Shown: positions 1 through 9,486, counted from the stretch's first letter. The stretch is DNA of 64,000 nucleotides from Cytophagales bacterium (GCA_017303795.1 JAFLBR010000006.1:124001-188000); one strand, 5' to 3'. The notes: a model not told the origin generated them from the letters alone. Numbers and translations are program-made.

Positions 1-93
1 TTTCCAACGGTTTTGAAATTGGTAAGTCTCCTGAGCCATTGCAGGAACACAGATCAACATCAACAAGACAACAAAGGGTAAAATGGTGCGCAT
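1..93 (-). CDS. Secreted protein, N-terminal fragment (cut by window edge)
   Basis: An ATG at 93 opens a frame of 31 codons that stays open to the left edge, so only the N-terminus is visible. The first 20 residues, MRTILPFVVLLMLICVPAMA, form a clear Sec signal peptide with a cleavage site before Q21. The mature part begins ETYQFQNRWK. This is too short to assign a family. It lies on the same strand as the fucosidase at 187-1641 and 93 bp downstream of it, so the two may be co-transcribed. The product is exported; its function is unknown. Confidence 0.6.
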   Translation of the reverse strand, partial: MRTILPFVVLLMLICVPAMAQETYQFQNRWK

Positions 94-186
94 AAGTTTT
101 GGTTTGAGCTATTCGTAAACTTACACTGTTTTTTCTGATTGCGAAGTGGTAGAAATCTTCAGACTACTTAAGGGGTAAAGCCTGCA

Positions 187-1641
187 TCAAGGCAACGCAT
201 TCTTAAGTTTAATAACCAGTACTCCGGAAGGTGAAAAGTCACCGGGTAGGATGGATGCTAAATCCACTTCCAGGTTGGCGCCTTGCTTTTTCAACGGACA
301 TACTTTTGCCGAGCCCAGCAACGATGCTTGCATGTTACTATTCCACGTCATGTTCTTCAACGTGAACTTCTTTGAGTAGGCGGGAAGAATGCAATACAGG
401 TCTTTACCTTTTCGGGTAAAGAAACATTCCACATACGCGGCATCCTGGGTTGGAATAACCATTTTCGAAATGGAATAGTCAGCCATGTAGTTAGCGTCTT
501 TCTTGTCCGGTCTTTTGCCAGCGCTCCATTGATAAGGCTCTTTCAATCCCTCCGTTTCATAAATCGCTTCGCCATTCACAGCCAACCAATCGCCCATGTC
601 ACGCAACCGTTGTTGCATGATTACCGGAATGCGACCATCTGCCGTAGGGCCGACATCCAGTAACAGATTACCTCCGCGGGCAACAATATCGCATAACATT
701 AAAATCAGACTCTTGCTGGTTTTATAATCACTGAGTTGTTCGTTGCGATTGTAACCATAGGAGTGACCAATGCCCTGGTTCTCTTCCCACACCATGCTGG
801 CATCCATACCGCTCCCGTATTCGGAAGTAGTATAAGTGCTTCCGGTGTTTTTTCCACGCGTGTTTCCGCCCCAGCGATCGTTGACCACGACTTCATTTTT
901 CACGGGCGAATCGTTGTACAGCCACGCGAGTAATTCAGCACTTTTCCAAAGCGAATCGGGCAGGTCCCATTCTCCATCCGAGAAAATAACGGAGGGCTTG
1001 TATTTTGTTACCAGATCTTTGAACTGCGGTGTCATGTGTTCGGCCACGTATTTCTTTTTGTCGGTGAGCCAAAGGGGATTGTACCATTCATATAGCGAGT
1101 AATAGTATCCCATCTTCATTCCTTTTTCGCGCACTGCGTTTGTCAGGTCACCTAATAAATCTCTCTTCGGTGTTCCGGTCACGGCATTCCAGGGGCGCTG
1201 CCAACTGCGGTCAGCTTCGGCACTGTTCCAAAGAGTATACCCTTCATGATGCTTGGAGGTAAGCACAACATACCGTGCACCCGACTGCTTAAACACATCC
1301 GCCCATTGGTGGGGATCGAACAGCTCGGCTTTGAACATCGATTCAAACTGCGGATATGTGAAGGAGGCACCATAATTCTTTTCATGGAACGCCAGAAAGT
1401 CTTTCTGTTTTTCAGGCAGGCGATACCAATACCATTCTGCATAACTGTAGCCACTGTTGGGAATCACCGGTGCCCAGGCGGGTACGGCATATACACCCCA
1501 ATGAATAAAGATGCCAAACTTATCGCGGTGAAACCACTCGGGTATTTTTCGTTTGTTCAGGGAAGCCCAGTTGCTTTCGTAACGTTGCGCTTCCACGTGC
1601 CAGGAAAATAAAAAGAGGGAAAGGATGATCAGGGATCTCAT
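187..1641 (-). CDS. Alpha-L-fucosidase, GH29, secreted
   Basis: Retaining exo-fucosidase that releases terminal alpha-L-fucose from glycans, probably periplasmic or extracellular. The chain is 484 aa from the ATG at 1641. A GTG five codons upstream also keeps the frame, but the ATG sits directly before a signal peptide (MRSLIILSLFLFSWHVEAQ), so I prefer it. Family marks are the HWG substrate-binding motif near residue 45 (FGIFIHWGVYA), HHEGY near 131-135, and the nucleophile aspartate near 222 in IFSDGEWD. A short beta-sandwich C-terminal domain follows. Length and motifs fit GH29 well; the preferred linkage cannot be read. The gene stands alone apart from the cut-off secreted gene downstream. 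Confidence 0.93.
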   Translation of the reverse strand: MRSLIILSLFLFSWHVEAQRYESNWASLNKRKIPEWFHRDKFGIFIHWGVYAVPAWAPVIPNSGYSYAEWYWYRLPEKQKDFLAFHEKNYGASFTYPQFESMFKAELFDPHQWADVFKQSGARYVVLTSKHHEGYTLWNSAEADRSWQRPWNAVTGTPKRDLLGDLTNAVREKGMKMGYYYSLYEWYNPLWLTDKKKYVAEHMTPQFKDLVTKYKPSVIFSDGEWDLPDSLWKSAELLAWLYNDSPVKNEVVVNDRWGGNTRGKNTGSTYTTSEYGSGMDASMVWEENQGIGHSYGYNRNEQLSDYKTSKSLILMLCDIVARGGNLLLDVGPTADGRIPVIMQQRLRDMGDWLAVNGEAIYETEGLKEPYQWSAGKRPDKKDANYMADYSISKMVIPTQDAAYVECFFTRKGKDLYCILPAYSKKFTLKNMTWNSNMQASLLGSAKVCPLKKQGANLEVDLASILPGDFSPSGVLVIKLKNALP

Positions 1642-1770
1642 AGGTTGTTCAGGCACATCAAGATATACAAATAGCCAAATGGAACTGTTAAGCTTATTGG
1701 AATTTTTCTAGAAAGTTTTTTTAGCGAGGGTCTTCAATAACTTAATCTTCATCATTCACAACGGGCTGGG

Positions 1771-1840
1771 GCAGCGACACTCTTTGGACAGGCTTTGGTT
1801 TTGCGTTGGCATGTGTGGCCTGCACAATGTGTGTTGCTGC
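1771..1840 (-). repeat. Two-step hairpin repeat, copy 1
   Basis: Read on the minus strand the site has an outer arm GCAGCAACAC, then ACAT, an inner arm of 9 nt, a 24-nt loop ending in ACCAAA, the partner inner arm, AAGA, and the partner outer arm GTGTCGCTGC. The outer arms pair in 9 of 10 positions and the inner arms in 7 of 9. This is the same plan as the hairpins at 35575-35635, 37867-37925, 38205-38265 and 48247-48311, and the most degenerate of the five. A 71-codon frame across it is a by-product of the repeat. It lies between the fucosidase and the proteinase gene. Confidence 0.65.
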
Positions 1841-1953
1841 TGCGTAGGAAAATGCAATAGGGATAGAAGCAGAAAGCACGAGGAGTGTTGGCAGGAGCGA
1901 GACAGGACTTGCAGCGTATAGCCTGGGGCGAAGACATTGCCAGATTATTCAAC

Positions 1954-2970
1954 TCATGTTTGTTCACTTGGTTTGACCGACAATCTCTGGCCTTGTGGTT
2001 GTGTCATAAAATTTTGCATGACAACTTGAATTTGCTTTCCCCAAGAGACACCGTAGGCGTTCTCGAACAGCTTATAAAAATTCATTAGAGAAAAGAATCC
2101 ATTAATTTGTAGATACGCTTCCCAAACAAAGTCTTTTAAATCTCCATCTAATACTTTTACATTCAAGCCATAGGTTTCTATCTTTTCAAAGTATAATGGA
2201 CGTGAATGAGTTTTATGCTCATCGTAATCTGAAAAATAATCAACCACCTTATCAAGATTCTTGAATTCCTTTCCATGGAACATGTATTTCTTTATCCATT
2301 CGGTAACAAGTTCCTTTGACAATTTTTCTGAGTCATCGCATAGCTCTAGAAGATCAAGACTGTATTTCTCAATCAATGGAAGGAAGGGAGCTAAGGCTTC
2401 AGGCCCCTCTGTTTTAACTATGTCTCTTACTTTTTGAAATCCGTTCTTTATTGATCTGGCAGGAATCCCATTTAATTGAGGGTCAATTGGGCCAAGAGTT
2501 GCGCTTGGGTGAAGGGAAATACTATCACCAGATAGAGCGAGCATGGTTGCTGCTGAATAAGCTGAATGAGGTATTATAAAATGGACTTCGTCAAATCTTC
2601 TTCTTAAGATATGCACTATCCGTTCCGTAGCATCCGCGCTTCCTCCCGGACTATGAACTAAAACATCAACAGCAGTTCCTTTTGGTGAAGAACTTACTAA
2701 ATCGGTAAATCCGTCCACATCGGAAATTTCAATCGAGGTTGGGGTATTCGGTGGTAGCTGATCTAAAAATCTTGTTGCATAAACTAAGAGTGGCCTACCG
2801 CGCAACCTCTCAATATTTTTGTAAGTATTAAGGCGTAGTTGTTGAAGTAGGTTACCATCTACCATTCCCCCATTTTTCGCCAAAATTTCTCCGATGAAAT
2901 TTTGCCAATCTTGGGTTAGCTTAAACTTTGGCAGTTGCTCCGGTGGTACCCCTGGCTGTGGATTTGACAT
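1954..2970 (-). CDS. Serine dehydrogenase proteinase-family (Clp-fold) protein
   Basis: Member of the ClpP/SppA-like SDH_sah family (PF01972), cytosolic serine proteases with few known substrates. From the ATG at 2970 the protein is 338 aa. HSPGGSADATE at 106-116 is the glycine-rich strand-turn that precedes the active site, and PHSAYSAATMLAL carries the likely nucleophile Ser139. LGPIDPQ near 159 is a family signature. No signal peptide is present. The frame is open to a GTG at 3114, but the ATG at 2970 starts the conserved region. It overlaps by 50 bp a 76-codon reading frame upstream (2921-3151), which suggests translational coupling. It is divergent from the methyltransferase operon and may belong to the same defence island; that link is inference. 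Confidence 0.8.
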   Translation of the reverse strand: MSNPQPGVPPEQLPKFKLTQDWQNFIGEILAKNGGMVDGNLLQQLRLNTYKNIERLRGRPLLVYATRFLDQLPPNTPTSIEISDVDGFTDLVSSSPKGTAVDVLVHSPGGSADATERIVHILRRRFDEVHFIIPHSAYSAATMLALSGDSISLHPSATLGPIDPQLNGIPARSIKNGFQKVRDIVKTEGPEALAPFLPLIEKYSLDLLELCDDSEKLSKELVTEWIKKYMFHGKEFKNLDKVVDYFSDYDEHKTHSRPLYFEKIETYGLNVKVLDGDLKDFVWEAYLQINGFFSLMNFYKLFENAYGVSWGKQIQVVMQNFMTQPQGQRLSVKPSEQT

Positions 2971-3151
2971 TAGTCTTAATGTTGGTCGCTTGAGTTTTCG
3001 AAAAATTAACAGTGGACTTTCGCCCCATTGCGATTTGGGTTCTTTCAACAATTTCTTTAGCCTTTCGATAATGGTTGATTGAAGCCAAAATACTTTCGTA
3101 TTTTGATAGATCACTATCTAAAGCCTTAACCATGTTATTGAGCTTATCCAT
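2921..3151 (-). CDS. Small hypothetical protein upstream of the Clp-fold proteinase
   Basis: A 76-aa frame from an ATG at 3151. The N-terminal 45 residues are charged and heptad-like (MDKLNNMVKALDSDLSKYES), so a short coiled coil is likely; the C-terminus is Thr/Lys-rich. It overlaps the start of the proteinase gene by 50 bp in another frame. In its favour: an ATG start, the predicted helix, and its position as the first gene reading away from the divergent promoter region. Against it: no recognised family and a long overlap. An alternative is that this DNA is the 5' part of the proteinase frame, which stays open to GTG 3114. Confidence 0.42.
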   Translation of the reverse strand: MDKLNNMVKALDSDLSKYESILASINHYRKAKEIVERTQIAMGRKSTVNFSKTQATNIKTNVKSTARGTTGATAKV

Positions 3152-3260
3152 ATTGAATTTGTTGGGGCTAAATTTAGTAAATAAATCTAGATAAAAGCGC
3201 GCATTTTATGATTGGAGGAGCCGTCTAAAATAATGCCATTGCCTCGATTTTGCCCATTTT

Positions 3261-3274
3261 TGACACGTCTGTCA
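3261..3274. promoter_or_regulatory. Inverted repeat TGACA-N4-TGTCA in a divergent promoter region
   Basis: The 257 bp between the proteinase side (ending 3151) and the methyltransferase start (3409) is AT-rich and contains TGACACGTCTGTCA, a perfect 5-bp inverted repeat with a 4-nt spacer. Its place between divergent genes fits an operator for a control protein, but no regulator gene lies next to it. Chance cannot be excluded for so short a site. Confidence 0.3.
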
Positions 3275-3408
3275 GTGTATTTTCCTATTTTACACGTTCA
3301 TTAATCATGAACAATGCGATTTACCTCTTATCACGCCAACTGTTACTTGCCTGAACTCACAAAATAATAAAAGATAAGACAAACAAAGACTCTTACCCGC
3401 GGATATAA

Positions 3409-6168
3409 ATGAATGCAGTAGAAATTGAAGAGGCGGTATCATTATTATCGGAACAAGATTTTAATCCGACTGAATTCCCATATTCTTTTCTAGAGGCATT
3501 TGGCAATAAGTCAACGACTATTGCGCGTCTCAGAACAGGTAATAACAACAAATCCGATATCGAAAGAGGTGTTCTACAGCATAACAACATTCATATTGCT
3601 GTTTGTGATAACGGTGAGGTTAGTGAGACACTCAAAAGGCTAAAAGAAAGTCCTGCAACAACCAAAGCCAAGGCCAAGTTCATTTTGGCTACAGATGGGA
3701 AAGACTTTCAGGCTGAAGATTTAGCTAGTGGCGAGACTGTCGCTTGTGGATATTCAGACTTTCACAATCACTTTGGTTTTTTCCTTCCGTTAGCTGGCAT
3801 CAGCACAGTTAAACAAATACGTGAAAACGCCTTTGACATTAAGGCAACAAGTCGCCTGAACAAGCTGTATATCGAGTTACTTAGTCATAACCCTGACTGG
3901 GCAACATCAGAGAGGCGCCATGATATGAATCATTTTCTCGCCCGGCTGATCTTCTGCTTTTTTGCTGAGGATACGGATATTTTTAGCAGTGATTTGTTTA
4001 CCACCACTGTGCAGCAAATGAGCGCGAGTGATGCATCGGACACTCACGAGATTATAAGCGAGATCTTCCGAGCGATGGACATCAAGCTGGATGAGCGATC
4101 TGATCACAATGTTAAAAATTGGGCAAATAAATTTCCTTATGTAAATGGTCATTTATTTTCTGGTTCTACTGAAACTCCAAAGTTCACGAAGATTGCCAGG
4201 TCGTATCTACTGCATGTTGGGAGTCTGGATTGGAAGAAAATAAACCCTGACATATTCGGATCGATGATTCAGGCTGTTGCTGATGATGATGAGCGAGGGG
4301 CATTAGGAATGCATTATACTTCAGTTCCAAACATCCTTAAAGTTCTTAATCCGTTATTTCTTGATGATTTGAGAGCGCAACTGGATGAAGCTGGAGACAA
4401 CGCAAGAAAGCTATTGAATATTAAAAAACGAATATCCCGAATTCGTGTATTCGATCCCGCATGCGGGTCTGGAAATTTTCTTGTGATCGCGTATAAGCAG
4501 TTACGTGAAATTGAATACGAGATTAATAAGAGAAGAGGTGAATTGGATAGCTTAACAGAGATTCCTCTTACGAATTTTCGAGGGATTGAATTGAGGGATT
4601 TCTCTGCTGAAATTGCGCGACTAGCACTAATCATCGCAGAGTACCAATGCAATGTTTTATATCGAGGACAAAAACTAGCTCTTGCTGAATTTCTACCGCT
4701 AAACGCTGAAAACTGGATCACATGTGGGAATGCACTTAGGGTAAACTGGCTTTCGATATGCCCCCCAACTGCTACCAGTGTGAAGATTTATAGAGAAGAC
4801 CTATTCAGTACTCCTCCCGATCAAGCAGAAATAGATTTCAAAAATGAAGGTGGTGAGACTTACATTTGTGGTAACCCTCCATATGCAGGGTTAAGTTCTC
4901 AAGATAATAATCAAAAATCCGATTTGGAAACCCTATTTTCAGGAACTTCCAATTACTGGAAGTCATTTGACTATGTATGTGGCTGGTTTTGGAAGGGTTC
5001 AAACTTTTTGCAAGAAACAAATGGTAAATGTGCCTTTGTAGCGACAAATTCGATTTGTCAAGGGCAACAGGTTCCGATGTTTTGGCCATTAGTATTATCT
5101 AAGAAAATCAAAATAGAATTTGCCCATACTTCATTTAAGTGGAAGAATCTTGCCGCCAACAACGCTGGAGTTACTGTGGTAATTGTAGGTTTGGCTCCGC
5201 CAACATCTCAAAGACCAAAGCTTTATTCAGAAGCTCCCAACAGAGAGTCTTATGCAACCTTAGTTGATAATATCAATGCCTATCTTGTTGCAAGCTCTGA
5301 TGTCTATATCGAACCCTTATCATCAGCACCCAAAGATAGACCTACCATGTATTGGGGAAACAAGCCAACAGATGGCGGATTTTTAATTATGGACAAATAT
5401 GAGGCTCGTGAGCTTTCAAATTTAAACTCCAAAATTGCATCCTTCCTTAAACTCTATTATGGCTCGACAGAATTTATCACTGGTAGCCCAAGGGTGTGTA
5501 TCTGGATTAAAGATGAGGAAGTTGACGTTGCGAAGGAGATCCCTGAATTGAATGAAAGATTTCAAAAAGTCAAGAGTTTCCGCGCGAGTAGCAAGGCGAA
5601 GGAAACTAGGCCGGCTGCAAATTACCCCTATCGCTTTCGACAAATACAAGGTAAGCCTGGTGCGCAGGCTATAATAGTTCCTATTCATACTAGCGAATCT
5701 CGTGACTACTTACCAGTTGGACTCTTAGATGAAAGAGCAATCGTTTCAAATGCAGCGTATGCATTATATGGTGCAGAGCTCAGTAATATGAGCATAATCG
5801 CATCTAAGCTTCATCTTGTTTGGATTTCTACTGTTTGCGGCAAAATCAAGACAGACTTTCGTTACTCAAATACACTTGGTTGGAATACATTTCCATTGCC
5901 ACCACTGACAGCAAAGAACAGAGAGGATTTAAATTCTTGCGCAGAAGAGATTTTGATTGCAAGAGAAAGGCATTTCCCATCCTCAATTGGGGACCTATAT
6001 GATCCGCTTGACATGCCTGAAGATTTACGACAAGCACATGAACGGAATGATGAGGTTTTAGAGCGCATTTACATAGGACGCAGATTTAAGAATGATACAG
6101 AGCGTCTTGAAAAGCTATTTGAACTTTATACTAAAAATAACTCTAAGGGTAAGTTACATGGAAAATAA
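3409..6168 (+). CDS. N6-adenine-type DNA methyltransferase, MmeI-like, of a restriction-type operon
   Basis: Large DNA methyltransferase, 919 aa. The ATG at 3409 is the first possible start, because a TAA lies directly before it in frame. The SAM-binding motif DPACGSGNFL is at 349-358 and the catalytic motif GNPPY at 488-492, the order of gamma-class N6-adenine methylases. A helical spacer (HDMNHFLARLIFCFFAEDTD, about 171-190) and the C-terminal target-recognition region resemble MmeI-type enzymes. The N-terminal 150 residues lack a PD-(D/E)xK nuclease that I can recognise, unlike true type IIG enzymes. The gene overlaps the helicase by 11 bp, so the two are translationally coupled. It probably provides self-protection and target recognition for the system. 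Confidence 0.88.
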   Translation: MNAVEIEEAVSLLSEQDFNPTEFPYSFLEAFGNKSTTIARLRTGNNNKSDIERGVLQHNNIHIAVCDNGEVSETLKRLKESPATTKAKAKFILATDGKDFQAEDLASGETVACGYSDFHNHFGFFLPLAGISTVKQIRENAFDIKATSRLNKLYIELLSHNPDWATSERRHDMNHFLARLIFCFFAEDTDIFSSDLFTTTVQQMSASDASDTHEIISEIFRAMDIKLDERSDHNVKNWANKFPYVNGHLFSGSTETPKFTKIARSYLLHVGSLDWKKINPDIFGSMIQAVADDDERGALGMHYTSVPNILKVLNPLFLDDLRAQLDEAGDNARKLLNIKKRISRIRVFDPACGSGNFLVIAYKQLREIEYEINKRRGELDSLTEIPLTNFRGIELRDFSAEIARLALIIAEYQCNVLYRGQKLALAEFLPLNAENWITCGNALRVNWLSICPPTATSVKIYREDLFSTPPDQAEIDFKNEGGETYICGNPPYAGLSSQDNNQKSDLETLFSGTSNYWKSFDYVCGWFWKGSNFLQETNGKCAFVATNSICQGQQVPMFWPLVLSKKIKIEFAHTSFKWKNLAANNAGVTVVIVGLAPPTSQRPKLYSEAPNRESYATLVDNINAYLVASSDVYIEPLSSAPKDRPTMYWGNKPTDGGFLIMDKYEARELSNLNSKIASFLKLYYGSTEFITGSPRVCIWIKDEEVDVAKEIPELNERFQKVKSFRASSKAKETRPAANYPYRFRQIQGKPGAQAIIVPIHTSESRDYLPVGLLDERAIVSNAAYALYGAELSNMSIIASKLHLVWISTVCGKIKTDFRYSNTLGWNTFPLPPLTAKNREDLNSCAEEILIARERHFPSSIGDLYDPLDMPEDLRQAHERNDEVLERIYIGRRFKNDTERLEKLFELYTKNNSKGKLHGK

Positions 6169-8206
6169 AAAGATACCATCTGTTACTGTCAATTATAAAA
6201 GCACAGGTAGCTCTACGAAGGCGAACGAGTTTGGTATGCGGGCAATGCAAGAACGAGCCTACGAAAAGCGTGGAGAGCAGTATCTATTAATCAAATCACC
6301 TCCGGCTTCTGGCAAGAGCAGAGCACTAATGTTTATAGCACTGGACAAACTAAACAATCAAGGAATAAAACAAGCAATCATTGCAGTGCCAGAGAAATCA
6401 ATTGGCTCAAGCTTTGCAAATGAACCTCTTACCAAATTCGGTTTTAACTATGACTGGTACATGGAACCAAAATGGAATCTTTGTAACTCACCTGGCGAGG
6501 ATGGTAGCAAAGTAAATTCTGTTAAATCTTTCCTGAATACTGCTGATAAAATTCTCGTGTGCACTCATTCAACATTCCGCTTCGCTGTTGAACGTTTTGG
6601 AATTGAAGTATTTGATAATCGATTAATCGCAATTGATGAATTCCATCATGTTAGCACAGAAGAGGATAATGTGCTTGGATCACAGCTTAAGCAATTGGTA
6701 GGAAGGGATAAGGCTCATATCATAGCCATGACAGGCTCTTATTTTCGGGGAGATGCAAATCCGGTTTTAATGCCAGAAGATGAAGCTAAATTTCAAACAG
6801 TAACTTACACATATTATGAACAGCTTAATGGCTATGAATACCTCAAGACCCTTAACCTTGGTTATTTTTTCTATAGCGGATCTTATGTAGAAGATATTCT
6901 AAACGTCCTTGATCCTAACGAAAAAACCATCATTCATATACCCAATGTTAATTCACGGGAAAGTATGGGTGACAAGATCAAAGAAGTTAATCACATAATG
7001 GATGAGCTTGGGAACTGGCAGGGAATTGATCCTGATACGGGTTTTCATTTAATAAAAACATCAGCAGGTAAAATCTTAAGAATCGCAGACCTTGTAGATG
7101 ATGACCCTGCTAAAAGGAACAAGGTGTCTTCTGCATTGAAACAGCCTGAAGCCAAAAGTAATCGTGAATATGTTGATATCATTATTGCACTAGGTATGGC
7201 TAAGGAAGGTTTTGATTGGATTTGGTGTGAACACGCACTTACGGTGGGTTATCGTTCCAGTTTGACAGAAATAGTACAGATTATTGGTCGCGCAACACGC
7301 GATGCGCCTGGCAAAACACATTCTCGTTTTACTAATCTTATAGCTGAACCTGATGCGTCTGAAGAAGCGGTTGCCGATGCTGTTAATGATACACTCAAAG
7401 CCATTTCTGCAAGTTTGTTGATGGAACAGGTACTAGCTCCAAGATTCAATTTTGTTCCTAAGAGGCCACAAAATGAACCTGACCCAAACTACTACTACGG
7501 TGAAGATGGATACGATCCGGACAAATGTAATATTGGTGTTAACGAGGAGACGGGTCAATATCAAATTGAAATTAAGGGACTTACTGTGCCGAAAAGTGAA
7601 GATGCAAAACGTATTTGTAAAGAAGATCTGAACGAAGTAATTGCAGCGTTTGCTCAGGATAAGCATACAATTTCAAGAGGCTTGTTTGATGAAGAAACTG
7701 TGCCTCAGGAATTGACACAAATCAGAATGGGCAAAATAATTAAAGACAAATATCCGGAGCTTGACGAAGAAGATCAGGAAGCTGTACGTCAACATGCAAT
7801 TGCTGCCTTGAATTTGACTCAAAAGGCAAAAGAGGTTCTCAATAGTAATCCTGAATTGGAAAGTCGAGGAAGTACTGCTCTTATTGAGGGAGTGCGTAGG
7901 TTTACGATGGATGTGAGAGATTTGGACGTTGATTGGATTGACAGCATTAATCCATTCAGTGAGGCTTATTCCATTTTATCAAAAGCCATGACCGAACAGA
8001 GCCTCAAAGCAATGGCGGAAGTCATAGCTGCACGCAAGCCTAACCTTTCTTTAGATGAAGCGCGGGAATTGGCGAAACGAGCATTGAAGTTTAAGAAAGA
8101 AAGAGGCAGATTGCCGGACATAAAATCCGCTGACCCATGGGAACAACGAATGGCACAAGGAGTTGCTTATCTCGCGAGATTAAAATCTGAGGAAGCTAAT
8201 GGCTAA
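6158..8206 (+). CDS. DEAD/DEAH-type SF2 helicase of the restriction-type operon
   Basis: ATP-dependent superfamily 2 helicase/translocase, 682 aa from the ATG at 6158. This start overlaps the methylase end by 11 bp and is preceded by TAAGGG; the frame runs 22 codons further upstream, but that part lies inside the methylase. Walker A is PPASGKS (48-54), motif II DEFHH (160-164), motif III MTGSYF (about 191-196) and motif VI QIIGRATRD (374-382). About 300 residues follow the helicase core and end in a lysine-rich helical segment. It would couple ATP hydrolysis to DNA movement for the GIY-YIG nuclease encoded next, which overlaps it by 8 bp. Confidence 0.88.
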   Translation: MENKKIPSVTVNYKSTGSSTKANEFGMRAMQERAYEKRGEQYLLIKSPPASGKSRALMFIALDKLNNQGIKQAIIAVPEKSIGSSFANEPLTKFGFNYDWYMEPKWNLCNSPGEDGSKVNSVKSFLNTADKILVCTHSTFRFAVERFGIEVFDNRLIAIDEFHHVSTEEDNVLGSQLKQLVGRDKAHIIAMTGSYFRGDANPVLMPEDEAKFQTVTYTYYEQLNGYEYLKTLNLGYFFYSGSYVEDILNVLDPNEKTIIHIPNVNSRESMGDKIKEVNHIMDELGNWQGIDPDTGFHLIKTSAGKILRIADLVDDDPAKRNKVSSALKQPEAKSNREYVDIIIALGMAKEGFDWIWCEHALTVGYRSSLTEIVQIIGRATRDAPGKTHSRFTNLIAEPDASEEAVADAVNDTLKAISASLLMEQVLAPRFNFVPKRPQNEPDPNYYYGEDGYDPDKCNIGVNEETGQYQIEIKGLTVPKSEDAKRICKEDLNEVIAAFAQDKHTISRGLFDEETVPQELTQIRMGKIIKDKYPELDEEDQEAVRQHAIAALNLTQKAKEVLNSNPELESRGSTALIEGVRRFTMDVRDLDVDWIDSINPFSEAYSILSKAMTEQSLKAMAEVIAARKPNLSLDEARELAKRALKFKKERGRLPDIKSADPWEQRMAQGVAYLARLKSEEANG

Positions 8207-9410
8207 GAAAAAGACTCTTACGGATGAAGACGATGCTTTATTGGCCGAACTAGGAATAGAGGTTGAAGCGAAAAAGTCTTCAAGGTATACGCCCCGCGAA
8301 GAACGAATTATTGCTGGTTTTGAAGAAATTCAAAAGTTTGTGGAAGAGCATAGACGGCTGCCCGAACATGGGGAAGATAAAGATATTTTTGAACGACTCT
8401 TTGCAGTTAGACTTGATCAAATTCGCAAACTAAGCGAATGTAGAAACCTACTGAAGGATTTAGATTTCCAGAACCTTTTAGTTGATGGAATCAATGCAGA
8501 TGAAGGAATTGAAGAGGATATAGATGATGACGAATTATTGGCTCAGCTTGGCGTAGGTGAGAATGATGAAGATTCCATAACTAATTTAAAGCACGTGCGA
8601 ACCAGTGCTGAAAAGAGGGCTGCTGAAGAAATTGCTAATCGAAAGGTGTGTGAAGACTTTGATCAATTTAAACCACTGTTTGTAGCAGTTAAAAAGGATC
8701 TTGATAACGGTTTTAGATTAACTATTCGTTTTAGAAAGGACGCTGGTTTTACGAAAACTACATTTACAAAAGGGAAGTTTATTATTGTTAGTGGACAAAT
8801 AGCATACATCGCAGATGTTGGCGATACTTTCAAAGCACCGAATGGAGAAGAAGATGCCCGATTGAGAGTAGTTTATTCCAATGGTACCGAAAGTAACATA
8901 TTGCTAAGGTCGCTAATACGTGCGATGTATAAGGATGAAACAAGTAGATTCATCACTGATTCGAACTCTGGACCACTCTTCTCAGGTGAAAGCAGTGAGG
9001 ATGATCAAGAAAGTGGGACTATCTATGTTCTTCGGAGTTTATCGGACATTCCGATTATTAAAGAAAGAAGAGAGATTGTTCATAAGATAGGCGTAACCGG
9101 TGGTGATGTAGAAAAACGAGTAGCCATCGCTAAGAATGATCCTACATTCCTTTTGGCTGATGTGGAGATTGTTGCGACCTATAGACTTGCAAATATTAAT
9201 CGAGTAAAGCTGGAGAATCTCATTCATAAGTTTTTTAATTCAGCCAGGCTTGATATTGAGATTAAGGATCGTTTTGGAAAACCAGTGAAAGCAAGAGAAT
9301 GGTTTTTAGTTCCAATTTTTATCATTGATGAATTTGTGGAAATAATAAAAGAGGGTGACATAAGTGATTATTATTATGACCCCAAGTCAGCAGAATTGAA
9401 GAAACGATAA
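8199..9410 (+). CDS. GIY-YIG (T5orf172/MUG113-type) nuclease-family protein
   Basis: 403 aa. The start ATGGCTAA overlaps the helicase stop. The N-terminal 270 residues are acidic and helical, with the repeated pieces DDALLAELGIE (near 11) and DDELLAQLGVG (near 109), which look like a duplicated short docking motif. The C-terminal 120 residues match a GIY-YIG domain of the T5orf172 type: TIYVLRSL, then KIGVTGGDVEKRV, a conserved glutamate and histidine in LENLIHKFF, and EWFLVP at the end. This domain is the best candidate for the DNA-cutting activity that the methylase lacks. It is the last gene of the operon; tandem repeats begin 76 bp later. The domain call is strong, the restriction role inferred. 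Confidence 0.82.
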   Translation: MAKKKTLTDEDDALLAELGIEVEAKKSSRYTPREERIIAGFEEIQKFVEEHRRLPEHGEDKDIFERLFAVRLDQIRKLSECRNLLKDLDFQNLLVDGINADEGIEEDIDDDELLAQLGVGENDEDSITNLKHVRTSAEKRAAEEIANRKVCEDFDQFKPLFVAVKKDLDNGFRLTIRFRKDAGFTKTTFTKGKFIIVSGQIAYIADVGDTFKAPNGEEDARLRVVYSNGTESNILLRSLIRAMYKDETSRFITDSNSGPLFSGESSEDDQESGTIYVLRSLSDIPIIKERREIVHKIGVTGGDVEKRVAIAKNDPTFLLADVEIVATYRLANINRVKLENLIHKFFNSARLDIEIKDRFGKPVKAREWFLVPIFIIDEFVEIIKEGDISDYYYDPKSAELKKR

Positions 9411-9486
9411 TTGCTCAGCTTAATCTAATAAGTCGTCATCTTAAAGCATAAAAAGAAAACGAATTTGGATCAGTCTAAATAAAAAC

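Noticed and set aside
1752-1967. 71-codon frame between the fucosidase and the proteinase gene
   Set aside because: It covers hairpin copy 1 and related repeat DNA. Its cysteine/proline-rich content has no protein-like pattern.
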